NCBI RefSeq assembly: GCF_947488985.1
Contig: NZ_CANLBV010000037.1
Location: 1-34,987 of the forward strand
From: an uncultured Vibrio sp.
Lineage (GTDB): Bacteria; Pseudomonadota; Gammaproteobacteria; Enterobacterales; Vibrionaceae
Reading direction: 5' to 3'
Length of the DNA stretch: 34,987 nucleotides
Shown: one piece after another, positions 8,926-17,666 of the stretch
Position numbering within the stretch: the stretch's first letter is position 1
Layout of the letters: every line of letters starts with the position of its first letter
The notes under the pieces: model-generated
Database searches by the model: none
What the model was told of the DNA's origin: nothing
Seen by the model: only the letters and a program-made list of their open reading frames with translations
Position numbers and translations under genes: made by a program

Positions 8926-9759
8926 ATGCAAATTGATATTCAAAGTCGTGATGTATTCTATGTTTCTGATGGAACGGCCATAACATGTGAGACTTTAGGG
9001 CATGTTGTTCTAGGGCAATTCCCTTTCAAAGCCAATGAAAAAACCTTTCCGTTTGTGGAAAGTGAGGACAAACTTTCTGATTTATTAAAAGAGATCGAAA
9101 TTTCGTATCGTGACAATGGAGTCGAACCATTAGTGTTCTTTTCAATCGTGATTCCAGATATTAAGGCTAAGCTGCTTGAAGCGCCTGCGCACTGTTATGA
9201 CGTGCTGGAAAGTATCGTTCAGAAGGTTCAGGATGATATTCAGATGGCACCTGTGCCTAAACTGCAACGTTCACGCAGTGTAAACAAAGATTCGGTCAAG
9301 TATTTCGACCGTATTGCTGCGATTGAATACACACTCGCACACGATGATGGCATCACGCTTAAAGGGCTGGAAGAAGCCGACATCATCTTGTTAGGTGTAT
9401 CTCGAAGCGGTAAAACCCCAACAAGCTTGTATATGGCGATGCAGTTTGGCTTACGCGTAGCGAACTATCCATTTATCCATGACGATTTAGCACGCTTGAA
9501 GCTGCTGCCTGAGTTTGAGATTTACCGACACAAGTTGTTTGGTTTAACGATTGACGCAGAAAGGCTGACTGAGATTCGTGAGAACCGTTTAGCGGGCAGT
9601 GAATACGCGAGTGATTCGCAATGTTTGTATGAGCTACAAACCGTAGAGGCGATGTTCCGCAGAGAGGCTGTGCCGTACATCAATACCTCATCGTTATCGG
9701 TTGAAGAGATTTCAACGCGAATCTTAGAGCGAACTGGCTTGAGACGCCGGTTGCTTTAG
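8926..9759 (+). CDS. ppsR: PEP synthetase regulatory protein (kinase/pyrophosphorylase)
   Basis: PpsR switches PpsA off by ADP-dependent phosphorylation of a Thr next to the catalytic His, and back on by phosphate-dependent removal (known for the family, DUF299). The 277-residue protein shows [16 protein letters not shown] (11-26), the P-loop GVSRSGKT (157-164) followed by PTSLYMA, and the conserved end [20 protein letters not shown]. Its target site is present in ppsA as GGRTCHAA. It is divergent from ppsA, the usual arrangement. The ATG at 8926 is preceded by an AT-rich stretch without a recognisable Shine-Dalgarno, so translation may be weak or rely on an unstructured leader. Confidence 0.97.
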   Translation: MQIDIQSRDVFYVSDGTAITCETLGHVVLGQFPFKANEKTFPFVESEDKLSDLLKEIEISYRDNGVEPLVFFSIVIPDIKAKLLEAPAHCYDVLESIVQKVQDDIQMAPVPKLQRSRSVNKDSVKYFDRIAAIEYTLAHDDGITLKGLEEADIILLGVSRSGKTPTSLYMAMQFGLRVANYPFIHDDLARLKLLPEFEIYRHKLFGLTIDAERLTEIRENRLAGSEYASDSQCLYELQTVEAMFRREAVPYINTSSLSVEEISTRILERTGLRRRLL

Positions 9760-10027
9760 CGTGTTATCGACGATACCTAAATTGTGATTTCATTGCGTCT
9801 GTTATAAGGAGCAGTGAAGTCGCTTTTTCTGTTATTTATATCTGCTACATCCAACCTTCCCCTCTCTCATTGTTAGCTCTTTCCTCTAAAATACTTATGA
9901 AAAAATAGCTTATTTCTTTGACTATTTACCGGATGTGTACCTATTGTTTAGAGAACGGTTAACTAAATAACCAATAATTATTACAAATACATACGTCAGT
10001 TCATCAACAGGTTAGGGAAAACAGTTT

Positions 10028-11992
10028 ATGAATATATCAGAGCTTACTATTCGCAGTAGGTTACTTTTCGGTAATGTCATCACGGTAAGCATTTTAGTTA
10101 CGCTGTGCGTCGTCGTGTGGAATTCGATTAAAACGTTGAATAGCACCGATGCAATGGTTACGCATACCTACCAGGTGATTGATCAATCCAATCGCTTAGT
10201 TAATTCGATGGTCGACCAAGAGACAGGCTTGCGAGGTTATGCGATCGGTGGCCAGGAAGAGTATCTAGAACCTTACCATGCAGGTAAGCAGGCTTTTGAA
10301 GAGAGCTTATCGACAGTCAAAATGCTCACTAGTGACAACCCTGCTCAGCAACAACGATTTGATGAAGTAAATCGAGCAGCTATGGAATGGCAGAAGTATG
10401 CTCAAGAAGTTATTGTTTTACGTAAGAGTATCCATGATGGACAGGCTTACGTTAACCAACTCCAAGCATTGATCGCGAGTGGTGTCGGTAAAGAGAAAAT
10501 GGATAACCTGCGAGCTGAGATTGCTACAGGGCGTTACCTAAATGGCGAGGCTCTTATTAATCACATGGTAAACATGGAAACAGGTTTACGTGGATTTATG
10601 CTAAATCGTGAAGAAGCTTTTTTAGAACCTTACCATCAAGGCAAATCGAAAGTTGATAAGCAGCTAGCGTCTATGGGGAATAGCCAACTATCGCGTGATA
10701 TTCAATCATGGATTGACGATTATGCATCGAGCGCGATTACATTGGTGCGTGAATCCAACCGATTTAGTTCCATTGATGAACTTTACGTTAAGCTTGCCAA
10801 AAAGCAGGGCAAGCAATATATGGATGGCTTGCGTAATAAAGTGGCTGAAATCATTAACGTCGAGCAAGTACTCATGGTAGAAAGAAAAGAGGCAGCAAGC
10901 TCAGCCTCCGATTTAGCTCTGATGGTACTCGTTGTTGGTGGTGTATCTTCAGTCGTATTCTGTTTCGGTTTCGGTGCTTTGATCTCTCGAAATATCACCT
11001 CACAGATAAACTACGTTATCGGTGTCGCTAAGCAACTAGCGAAAGGGGATCTCACCGTAAATATTGAAAAAGGTGCGAAGAATGAAATTGGAGAGTTAAC
11101 CAACGCGTTGAAAGCAACCGCAGAAAGCTTAAAAACAATCATTGGCAACATGATGGTTGCAAGTGAACGATTGAGTAGTTCATCAACTCAGCTCACCAAT
11201 ATTACGGTGACTACGAATAGCGGTGCAAATGAGCAAATGTTGATGACAGATCAAGTTGCTGTTGCGATGAACCAGATGTCTATATCCGTTCAAGAAGTCG
11301 CAAGAAATGCTGTTGATACTGCTCAATCAGCAAGTGAAGCGAGTGAGGAAGCGATGCAAGGTTTGACCGTAGTGCAAGAGACAACGATGAGCATTAATTC
11401 TTTGGAGTCTGAGATCGAAAGCACGATGGATCGTCTTGAAGATCTTTCCCGTGAAGCCACCAATATTGGCGGTATTCTTGATGTGATATTAGATATTGCC
11501 GCTCAAACTAACTTGCTTGCATTAAATGCAGCTATTGAGGCTGCGAGAGCGGGAGAGCAAGGAAAAGGCTTTGCTGTTGTCGCTGATGAAGTGCGAAGTC
11601 TTGCTCAACGAACACAAGATTCGACCTCTGAGATACAAGGCTTAATTGAGCGCTTACAGCTTGGGACGAAAGATGTAGTGAACAGCATGCAGAAAAGCAG
11701 TGATATTGCCAAGATGAGTGTAGAGAATGCTGAGAAATCAGGGCAAGCTTTTGATGTTATTACTCGTTCCATTAATAGTATCTCTGATATGAGTACGCAG
11801 AGTGCCAGTGCCTCAGAAGAGCAGAGTGTCACGGTAGAACAGATTAATCAGAATGTAGTGAATGTTAGCCGTATTACTAAAGAGAGCGTTGTGGGTGCTG
11901 AACAAACGGTAGAGTCGAGCCAAGAACTAGTGAACTTATCGGAACAACTTCAGAACATTGTTGGTCAATTTAAAGTGAAGAATGTCAGCTGA
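10028..11992 (+). CDS. Methyl-accepting chemotaxis protein with duplicated CHASE3-like sensor
   Basis: The 654-residue receptor has TM1 (about 12-32), a periplasmic helical sensor (33-296), TM2 (about 297-319), HAMP (320-373) and a cytoplasmic signalling domain whose hairpin tip is near 488-530 ([20 protein letters not shown]). The sensor contains two copies of a CHASE3-like unit: [11 protein letters not shown]...EEYLEPYH (61-84) and [11 protein letters not shown]...EAFLEPYH (180-203). Each is followed by a related segment ([12 protein letters not shown] at 154-165 and [12 protein letters not shown] at 261-272). It should form part of a CheA/CheW array at the inner membrane. The ligand is unknown. 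AGGTTAGGG upstream supports the start. No CheR-docking pentapeptide is visible at the C-terminus. Confidence 0.95.
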   Translation: MNISELTIRSRLLFGNVITVSILVTLCVVVWNSIKTLNSTDAMVTHTYQVIDQSNRLVNSMVDQETGLRGYAIGGQEEYLEPYHAGKQAFEESLSTVKMLTSDNPAQQQRFDEVNRAAMEWQKYAQEVIVLRKSIHDGQAYVNQLQALIASGVGKEKMDNLRAEIATGRYLNGEALINHMVNMETGLRGFMLNREEAFLEPYHQGKSKVDKQLASMGNSQLSRDIQSWIDDYASSAITLVRESNRFSSIDELYVKLAKKQGKQYMDGLRNKVAEIINVEQVLMVERKEAASSASDLALMVLVVGGVSSVVFCFGFGALISRNITSQINYVIGVAKQLAKGDLTVNIEKGAKNEIGELTNALKATAESLKTIIGNMMVASERLSSSSTQLTNITVTTNSGANEQMLMTDQVAVAMNQMSISVQEVARNAVDTAQSASEASEEAMQGLTVVQETTMSINSLESEIESTMDRLEDLSREATNIGGILDVILDIAAQTNLLALNAAIEAARAGEQGKGFAVVADEVRSLAQRTQDSTSEIQGLIERLQLGTKDVVNSMQKSSDIAKMSVENAEKSGQAFDVITRSINSISDMSTQSASASEEQSVTVEQINQNVVNVSRITKESVVGAEQTVESSQELVNLSEQLQNIVGQFKVKNVS

Positions 11993-12102
11993 GAAAACCG
12001 TGAAGGAGCTAGAGTGTTTAAACCAGCACAAGAAGTGAAATATCCAGCATTTACTCAATGATATGAGGTGACTTCACTTCACTCACTTTCAGAAAGGAAA
12101 AA

Positions 12103-12137
12103 GCAGCCTTGATGCATGTTTGTATCGAGGCTGCCTT
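12103..12137. terminator. Terminator between the chemoreceptor and grxB
   Basis: GCAGCCTTGAT (12103-12113) pairs with ATCGAGGCTGC (12124-12134), with one G-T wobble and a 10-base loop. AAAAA lies on the left and TTGTTT on the right, so it can serve both convergent genes. Confidence 0.7.
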
Positions 12138-12191
12138 GTTTCTAGCGTGTACTTTAGTCTCTAAGCTACTATGTCACTTTAGCTGAGACGA

Positions 12192-12824
12192 CTAACGCAG
12201 TAAGCTGATATCGAGCACTTTGCTTTTGTTCTCCATCCAGCGGTTCAAGTCATGTGGCCACTCTATTGTCGCCTCTGCGTAGAAGCCACGAAGCATCGAG
12301 AAATACACTGCTTGGTCGATAAGAGGCTGTGATGACTCACCATTCTCTAGATCCAGTAAGAGCTCGGCATCTTTCAGTAATGGGTTAATCAGTTGAACGA
12401 ACTGAGGTGTCTTTTCTAAGAGCTCTTGAAAGTTAAAACCTTCAGTCTCTTTACTGGCACGCCAAGCTTCTTTGGCTCCTGGAGAGCGATATTCAGCCAA
12501 GTCGAGGTTACACCAGCGTGGGCGTCCAATCTGTTGAGTTAGCGGGAATGCGCGAGCTTGGAACAGAGTGACTTGCTCTGATGGCACACGCTGCTCATCG
12601 CTTGATTTCAAATCCAAGAAGTACGCGATGATATCTAAGCTCTCTGCCATGATAGAGCCGTCGTCTTTTTGCAATACCGGCACCATCTTTTTACCGATAA
12701 GGTCGATCAGGGTTTGGGCGTCATCATAATCCACTGAAACGAGATCGATGTTCAAGTCTAGAGATTGAGCGATGTAGGCAACTCGTGCACAGAAAGGACA
12801 GTGGTCATAAATATAGAGCTTCAT
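12192..12824 (-). CDS. grxB: Glutaredoxin 2 (GST-like)
   Basis: Glutaredoxin 2 reduces protein disulfides and glutathionylated proteins using glutathione; it has a GST fold with an N-terminal thioredoxin domain and a helical C-terminal domain. The active site CPFC is at residues 9-12 of MKLYIYDHCPFCARVAYIA. The cis-Pro loop KKMVPVL and the acidic glutathione-binding segment AESLDIIAYF follow. I place the start at the ATG at 12824, which has GAGGGAAG 4-5 bases upstream and gives the family length of 210 residues. The in-frame ATG at 12893 would add 23 unrelated residues. Monocistronic, cytoplasmic. Confidence 0.93.
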   Translation of the reverse strand: MKLYIYDHCPFCARVAYIAQSLDLNIDLVSVDYDDAQTLIDLIGKKMVPVLQKDDGSIMAESLDIIAYFLDLKSSDEQRVPSEQVTLFQARAFPLTQQIGRPRWCNLDLAEYRSPGAKEAWRASKETEGFNFQELLEKTPQFVQLINPLLKDAELLLDLENGESSQPLIDQAVYFSMLRGFYAEATIEWPHDLNRWMENKSKVLDISLLR

Positions 12825-12982
12825 AGCTTCCCTCAGTTTCTGGTGATTCTTTATATAAGACAATGCTAATGTAGCATAGTTCTCAGCTGACAATAAGTCG
12901 TTGCTATCAAGAACCTTTGATTTATGCGGCTAACGGCTGATTATTGTCGTGTGTCTATCGGATAATGATGTTACCTGCGATG

Positions 12983-13963
12983 CTATTTATCGGCTGGATA
13001 AACGACACCAACTTGTTGACGCATCTCTGTAATTAACTTGGCAACGGTTAAAGCTCGCAGCTTGGATTGAGCTTGAGTTTCTTTATCGCCCCCAATACAA
13101 CCTGCAAAAGCTTGTGCTTCGTAACTCATTGAGTTTTCGCTCTGTGCTTGAGTGAGGTTTTCAATGCTGCCATCACGGTAGCGGATCTTAACGTCGGTGC
13201 ATTCTGCAATGTGATCGATGATGATCGCTCCCTGTTCACCTTGGATCTCGCTTGGTGCGTAAGAGTCGCTGACTTTAGAGTGCGTTAGAGTTACGTCAAA
13301 CTCAGGGTATTGGAAGATCGCACAGCCATGCGCATCCACCCCGGATTCAAGCAACTTTGCAGAAGCGTGAGCATTATCAGGCTTACCAAATAGAGCGACA
13401 ATCGCGGCTACGCAGTAGAAGCCAATATCGACTAGTGAACCATTAGAGAAAGCCGGGTTGAATGTGTTTGGGTTCTCGCCGTTAAGGTATTTCTGGTAAC
13501 GCGATGAATACTGACAGTAGTTGATGTGCGCTTTATGTACCTTGCCGATCTTTTCTAGGCCGAGTTGGACTTGCTTAAAGTTTGGTAGGAATTGAGATTT
13601 ATACGCCTCGAACAACACCACACCGTTTTTCTGAGCGACCTCAAACATGCGCTTGGCTTCAACGATATTGGATGCAACCGGCTTTTCACAGATGACATGC
13701 TTTCCGTGTTCCATCATCAGGATCGCTTGTTCGCAATGCAAAGAGTTTGGTGAAGCAATGTACACCGCTTTAATCTTGTTATTGTTTGCTAGCGTGTCGA
13801 GTGAGTCATAAGTGGTTTGCACATCAAACGCTTGCGCGAACTGTGCCGCATTGTCTAAGCTTCGTGAATAAACGGCAGCAAGTTTCATCGACTGAGACTC
13901 ATGCGCCGCCTCTACGAACTTTTGTGTGATCCAATTGGTTCCGATTACCGCGAACTTAATCAT
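12983..13963 (-). CDS. Gfo/Idh/MocA family NAD(P)-dependent oxidoreductase
   Basis: The 326-residue protein has an N-terminal Rossmann domain (MIKFAVIGTNWITQKF, with the second strand at LAAVYSRS). The family motif EKP is at 93-95, and a C-terminal alpha/beta substrate domain includes NGSLVDIGFYCVAAIVALFG. Members oxidise or reduce sugars, inositols and related hydroxy compounds with NAD(P). The substrate is not evident and no sugar genes are next to it. The start at 13963 is preferred because the protein then begins directly with the Rossmann strand and GGATGG lies upstream; the ATG at 13975 adds only four residues. Probably a single-gene unit. Confidence 0.88.
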   Translation of the reverse strand: MIKFAVIGTNWITQKFVEAAHESQSMKLAAVYSRSLDNAAQFAQAFDVQTTYDSLDTLANNNKIKAVYIASPNSLHCEQAILMMEHGKHVICEKPVASNIVEAKRMFEVAQKNGVVLFEAYKSQFLPNFKQVQLGLEKIGKVHKAHINYCQYSSRYQKYLNGENPNTFNPAFSNGSLVDIGFYCVAAIVALFGKPDNAHASAKLLESGVDAHGCAIFQYPEFDVTLTHSKVSDSYAPSEIQGEQGAIIIDHIAECTDVKIRYRDGSIENLTQAQSENSMSYEAQAFAGCIGGDKETQAQSKLRALTVAKLITEMRQQVGVVYPADK

Positions 13964-14169
13964 ATAGCCATCCAATAGTTAGTATGTTGATTATCCAGAG
14001 ATAGTATCACTCAACACGGTCAATATGCTTGAGATTTGCGGAACAATTTATCAACAACAGATACTAACACTATAGAGAGCCGTGATTGAGCACCACAGCG
14101 AGCTTGTACTGCGGTGCACAATGACGCCCTTTTTGCTAAGGTGTTGGTGAATTCAAACAAGGTGATGAT

Positions 14170-14652
14170 ATGCAAATTCGGACGGGCAAGGTAACGGATA
14201 TTCGCGCGATTTTAGCGCTCTCTGGACAGATTAATCGCCAGCATCATCTCGGTGCTCCGATGGTATTTGCTCCCTGTTCATTGGGCTTTGCTGACAGTGA
14301 AGAGTATTGGTTGGGCTTGATGATCGATCCTGTTGGAACTTTTTTAGTTGCCGTTGATGATCAGCAAGTGGTTGGCTTTTTGGTGGGCAAGGTGACTCAG
14401 AATAAGGGCGTGAGTTTTATCAAGTCACATAAAGTGGCCAGAGTGAATACGATTGTGGTTAACGATCAGGTTCAGGGCCGAGGTATCGGTAAATCGTTAA
14501 TGAAGTCATTCAATCAATGGGCTCAAGCGAGAGGCGCGGTAGAACTTCGCTTAGAGGTGATGGAGTTTAATCAGCAGGCTCAAGGTTTTTATGAATCATT
14601 GGGGATGGAAACTCAGTCACGAACGATGTCGATGAGTTTTGAGGGGAGGTAG
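14170..14652 (+). CDS. GNAT family N-acetyltransferase
   Basis: The 160-residue protein has the GNAT fold: strand motif HKVARVNTIVVNDQVQGRGIGKSL, with the acetyl-CoA pyrophosphate loop QGRGIGKS at 102-109, then LRLEVMEFNQQAQGFYESLGM, the typical C-terminal segment. It transfers an acetyl group from acetyl-CoA to an amine; the acceptor cannot be predicted. AAGGTGATGAT precedes the start. Its last codons contain the ribosome binding site of the next gene (GGGGAGGT), so the two are translated from one transcript. Confidence 0.92.
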   Translation: MQIRTGKVTDIRAILALSGQINRQHHLGAPMVFAPCSLGFADSEEYWLGLMIDPVGTFLVAVDDQQVVGFLVGKVTQNKGVSFIKSHKVARVNTIVVNDQVQGRGIGKSLMKSFNQWAQARGAVELRLEVMEFNQQAQGFYESLGMETQSRTMSMSFEGR

Positions 14653-14653
14653 G

Positions 14654-15436
14654 GTGCGTCTATTTTGGGTTTTATCGATGTGGTTGTTTTCGGCCTTGTT
14701 CGCTTATGCCGATAAGCTCGTCGTCGAGAAAATCGTATCTGATGCGACCGCTATCGAAAGCATTGTGCTCGAGTCTGCCCCTTCCTCTTCTCGTCATGAA
14801 GCCGTTGCGATTAATGATCCTATGTCAGCGGCAAGCCTAACTTCAAAGCATGTCGTCGTTGAGGGTGATACCGCGATTGAAGGAGATTCCAATCCAGAAG
14901 TGGCTCAGCTTTCTCAACGTCCAACCCAACAGCCTCAGCGACCCTCTCAAGGCTCGTCCATACAGCCGTTTATCGAGTCCAATGCCTTCTCTGATCTCGA
15001 GCCATCTCGACAAGTTGTGACCTTAGTCAAAGTCGATAAGTCGAAACGTAGAATGTATCTGCTCAAAGGGGATGAAGTCATTCAGGAGTATCGGATTGCG
15101 CTAGGTAAGGAGCCCAAAGGACATAAGCGTTTTGAAGGGGATAAACGCACGCCTGAGGGTAAATATCGGCTCGACTATATTATGGAAGAGTCGGAATTCT
15201 ATCGCTCAGTGCACATCGATTACCCGCGCCCTTCAGATAAGCGTTGGGCTGAAAAAAATAAGGTTGACCCTGGAGGTAATATTAAAGTGCACGGTATTAG
15301 AAATGGTGAGTGGCGCTCACCTGACTTTATTCAAAGTTTTGACTGGACAGATGGCTGTATCGCTTTAACCAATCAGGATATGGATGAGTTCATCGAGTTG
15401 GTCAAAATGGGGACCCCTATCCACATCGAGTGGTAG
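14654..15436 (+). CDS. L,D-transpeptidase family protein (YkuD domain), exported
   Basis: The 260-residue protein has a signal peptide (start through about residue 20, ending LFAYA), a Ser/Pro/Gln-rich linker and a YkuD domain (about 120-260). The domain shows KRTPEGKYRLDY, VHIDYPRPSD, PGGNIKVHGI (catalytic-site His213) and DWTDGCIALTNQDMDEF (Cys235). It resembles the YafK-type group with the T-D-G-C-I-A-L signature and not the classic S-x-GC-I/V-R form. Such enzymes crosslink peptidoglycan, attach proteins to it or detach them. I choose GTG at 14654, with AGGGGAGGT upstream and one base after the GNAT stop; a TTG at 14639 would place that SD inside the coding region. It is in an operon with the acetyltransferase. 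Confidence 0.88.
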   Translation: MRLFWVLSMWLFSALFAYADKLVVEKIVSDATAIESIVLESAPSSSRHEAVAINDPMSAASLTSKHVVVEGDTAIEGDSNPEVAQLSQRPTQQPQRPSQGSSIQPFIESNAFSDLEPSRQVVTLVKVDKSKRRMYLLKGDEVIQEYRIALGKEPKGHKRFEGDKRTPEGKYRLDYIMEESEFYRSVHIDYPRPSDKRWAEKNKVDPGGNIKVHGIRNGEWRSPDFIQSFDWTDGCIALTNQDMDEFIELVKMGTPIHIEW

Positions 15437-15559
15437 GCGGTGATCCTTTACCTCGAGTCACATCATACCTGAATCACGATTGAATCGGCTTTCCAATGCG
15501 GTGTTTCGTGTGAAGTCGCCGGATAGGGAAGTGCTTGCTAGAGCCCGTCAATTGAGCCA

Positions 15560-15595
15560 AGTGAGTAGTTGGATACGCTACTCACTGTTGTTTTC
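15560..15595 (+). terminator. Probable terminator after the GNAT/transpeptidase operon
   Basis: AGTGAGTAG (15560-15568) pairs with CTACTCACT (15578-15586), a perfect 9-bp stem with a 9-base loop, followed by GTTGTTTTC. The U-tract is imperfect and it lies about 120 bases after the stop. Confidence 0.5.
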
Positions 15596-15662
15596 TGGCG
15601 AGTTTAAAAATCTCTCAGCGCTGAATTTACGCTATGTTTTAAAGCATGTTCTGACACCATAA

Positions 15663-15694
15663 GTTGATCAGTTGATCAGTTGATCAGTTGATCG
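15663..15694. repeat. Four tandem 8-bp repeats (GTTGATCA) at the end of the phosphodiesterase gene
   Basis: Three perfect GTTGATCA units (15663-15686) and one imperfect unit (GTTGATCG, 15687-15694) follow each other. The stop codon of the minus-strand phosphodiesterase (15684-15686) lies inside the third unit. The unit contains the palindrome TGATCA. This is a simple repeat likely to vary in copy number. Confidence 0.9.
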
Positions 15695-16403
15695 CGTTAA
15701 ATTGATGTGGGATATCCGTGAAAATCGCATTAACGTTTGCGAGGAATTTGAAGTGATCTGGATCGTTGACGGTGAAGCACCATGTTTGAATATTGGCTTC
15801 GTTGAGGGTATCAAGGTCACTCTGATTCACGTGTTTGTAGTTCATGTGACAGCTGAACGCTTTAACTTGATCAATCAGCATGAGATCGGCTTGAGTCAGT
15901 TGCTCTGTGATCACCCCAACGCGATATCTAGGTAGGTGGTGAGCCATTTCTACGACGGCCTGATGATGGAAGCTTGATAATAAAATCCGATCAGTATCCA
16001 GATTTGAACGGATCAATTCGGTATGCAGAAGATCCACCACATGCGGTGCTTGCTGTCGGCTATCGACTTTGATCTCAAGGTTAACGCTGAGATCATGCAG
16101 CTCAACAAGCGTGAGTAATTCCTCAAGCGTCAGTATTTTTTCTCCAGCGAATTGCTCAGATTTCCAACGGCCAAAATCAAGTTGACGCAATTCGGCAAGG
16201 GTATGCTCATCGACACGACCCTTGCCATTACTGCAGCGCTCAAGGGTGTGATCGTGACAGACCACAAGTTGATCATCCAATGTGGTTTGGATATCCACTT
16301 CAATCCATTTCAAGCCCAACTTAGCGGCTTGTTCAATGCTTGCTTTGGTGTTTTCTGGGTGAGTGCCTGCTACACCTCGATGACCTACGATGATAGATGA
16401 CAT
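15684..16403 (-). CDS. Glycerophosphodiester phosphodiesterase
   Basis: The enzyme hydrolyses glycerophosphodiesters from phospholipid breakdown to glycerol-3-phosphate and an alcohol. The 239-residue protein has the TIM-barrel family motifs: HRG (8-10), PENT (16-19), the metal ligands in WIEVDIQ (E35, D37) and the catalytic CHDHTLERCSNG (H50). There is no signal peptide, so it is of the cytoplasmic UgpQ kind. No glycerol-3-phosphate transporter is next to it. The gene is convergent with the transpeptidase operon, and its stop lies in an 8-bp tandem repeat. Confidence 0.93.
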   Translation of the reverse strand: MSSIIVGHRGVAGTHPENTKASIEQAAKLGLKWIEVDIQTTLDDQLVVCHDHTLERCSNGKGRVDEHTLAELRQLDFGRWKSEQFAGEKILTLEELLTLVELHDLSVNLEIKVDSRQQAPHVVDLLHTELIRSNLDTDRILLSSFHHQAVVEMAHHLPRYRVGVITEQLTQADLMLIDQVKAFSCHMNYKHVNQSDLDTLNEANIQTWCFTVNDPDHFKFLANVNAIFTDIPHQFNAIN

Positions 16404-16548
16404 AATTAATCCTTCTTAAAGACGCATCGTAAAAACGCATTAAATCTCAGTGTACTTGATTAAGCGAGAGTCGTCGTTAGGCTTGTCGCCTCTTTATCGG
16501 TGCCAGTGATTATCCGAATAGTAGGTAATTATTGACCACTCAAACAGA

Positions 16549-16579
16549 AACGCCACCGATCATTCGACTTGGTGGCGTT
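16549..16579 (-). terminator. Intrinsic terminator of the marR gene
   Basis: AACGCCACC (16549-16557) pairs with GGTGGCGTT (16571-16579), a perfect 9-bp stem with a 13-base loop. On the minus strand it lies about 40 bases past the MarR stop and is followed by TCTGTTTG. Confidence 0.7.
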
Positions 16580-16619
16580 GTTGGTTGCTCATCATTCATT
16601 GCGCAATTCAATATTCAGA

Positions 16620-17045
16620 TCAGCTCTCTAGGCTATTTGCCATTTTGTTGGCCATTTTTCTGAACTGATCTAACTCGTCGTCACCCATACCTTTGGTCAT
16701 TTTGTTTAGCATCTGTCGGTCAATGCTCGATACTTTGCTCATCACTTCTTCACCTTTATCGGTCAGAACCAGCAATTGGCTGCGTTTATCTTCTGGATTC
16801 GGAGATTTCTTCACAAGTTCTTGGCTTATCAGTGCGTTAACTAATCGAGTTACCTGTGCTTTATCGCGGTTGAGGAAGTGGGCAATATCAATCGAGGTAC
16901 ATGGTGATTTGAAGGTGATGATCTTCATGACCCGGATGTGCATTGGTGTCATTTCAGAGTCCAAACTCTCGAGTTGCTCGCTCATGTGACGCTTTATAGA
17001 GTGCACCAAACGAAAGATAGATTCTAGCGATGTGTTATCAGACAT
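16620..17045 (-). CDS. MarR family transcriptional regulator
   Basis: The 141-residue protein has the MarR winged helix: recognition region TSIDIAHFLNRDKAQVTRLVNALISQELV and wing KSPNPEDKRSQLLVLTDKGEEV, with helical dimerisation ends. MarR proteins bind small palindromes as dimers and usually repress a divergent gene until a ligand or oxidant releases them. Two near-identical 15-bp palindromes lie directly upstream (17066-17080 and 17094-17108), between this gene and the DUF2798/DUF3861 unit. It is therefore probably autoregulated and the repressor of that unit. No redox Cys is visible. The ligand is unknown. Confidence 0.93.
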   Translation of the reverse strand: MSDNTSLESIFRLVHSIKRHMSEQLESLDSEMTPMHIRVMKIITFKSPCTSIDIAHFLNRDKAQVTRLVNALISQELVKKSPNPEDKRSQLLVLTDKGEEVMSKVSSIDRQMLNKMTKGMGDDELDQFRKMANKMANSLES

Positions 17046-17065
17046 AAACGGTCCTTAAAAATGTA

Positions 17066-17080
17066 GTTGACAATATCAAC
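17066..17080. promoter_or_regulatory. MarR operator 1 (palindrome)
   Basis: GTTGACAATATCAAC has arms GTTGA/TCAAC around five bases. It contains the -35 box TTGACA (17067-17072) of the plus-strand promoter, so a bound repressor would block RNA polymerase. Confidence 0.75.
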
Positions 17081-17095
17081 CAGTGTTTCTATAGT
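17067..17095 (+). promoter_or_regulatory. Sigma-70 promoter of the DUF2798-DUF3861 unit
   Basis: The -35 box TTGACA (17067-17072) and the -10 box TATAGT (17090-17095) are separated by exactly 17 bases, and operator palindromes overlap both. This is a strong, repressible promoter about 50 bases before the ATG at 17143. Confidence 0.75.
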
Positions 17096-17108
17096 TGACA
17101 TTATCAAC
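17094..17108. promoter_or_regulatory. MarR operator 2 (palindrome)
   Basis: GTTGACATTATCAAC differs from operator 1 by one base in the spacer and is placed 28 bases from it, start to start. It overlaps the end of the -10 box and the probable transcription start. Confidence 0.75.
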
Positions 17109-17142
17109 TTAATTGTTCCTAAATTCAAGGCAGGAAATAGAT

Positions 17143-17634
17143 ATGACGATTCAAGCAACACAAACGCCAGCTCTTCCTGAGCAAAAAGGTACCCCTATAC
17201 AGCACAAAGCGCTGGTTATGATGGGCTTAATGCTGACAATTGGTGGCAGCTTAACAGCAGTCATGACCTATATGAATGTTGGCTTCGGTGAGGCATTTAT
17301 CAGTCGTTGGCTATCATCGTTAGCCCTTGCTGTTGTGATCATGATGCCGATCGGCACACTAGCGATGGCGTTGGTCACTCAAATTGTGACTAAGGCACTG
17401 CCTAATTATGGTGAGAAAGCTCGCAATTTAATCGTGGGATTGATTATGGCTTTTGTTATGGAGTCACTCATGGCATTTGTCACAGCGGCAAATAATATTG
17501 GGTTTTCAGATCTCTCTGCATTTACCAGTGGATGGTTTAATGGGTTTGTTGCCGCGCTTCCTGTTGGCCTTACGATCATGATCGTGATGTCGATGACTGT
17601 TAAACCTAAGCTCGAACGATTTATGAAGAGTTAG
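17143..17634 (+). CDS. DUF2798 membrane protein (two tandem repeats)
   Basis: The 163-residue inner-membrane protein has four hydrophobic segments arranged as two DUF2798-like hairpins, about residues 25-85 and 92-157. Each has a first helix (MMGLMLTIGGSLTAVMTY / LIVGLIMAFVMESLMAF) and a second helix after a short loop with a Trp (SRWLSSLALAV / SGWFNGFVAAL). The function of the family is not known. The ATG at 17143 is preceded by CAGGAAATAG; an upstream in-frame alternative start at 17113 lacks a good SD. It is followed after 32 bases by the DUF3861 gene and preceded by the twin MarR operators, so it is probably induced by a compound sensed by MarR. Confidence 0.85.
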   Translation: MTIQATQTPALPEQKGTPIQHKALVMMGLMLTIGGSLTAVMTYMNVGFGEAFISRWLSSLALAVVIMMPIGTLAMALVTQIVTKALPNYGEKARNLIVGLIMAFVMESLMAFVTAANNIGFSDLSAFTSGWFNGFVAALPVGLTIMIVMSMTVKPKLERFMKS

Positions 17635-17666
17635 CCACACATTTTTTAATCTTGTAGGAGATTCAC

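Noticed and set aside
12014..12061. Tiny GTG-started frame (15 codons) with GGAG upstream after the chemoreceptor
   Set aside because: Too short and without other support; SD-like motifs occur often by chance.
15480..15662. 60-codon open frame with TTG start between the transpeptidase and the phosphodiesterase
   Set aside because: It has no SD, contains the probable terminator hairpin and resembles no family.
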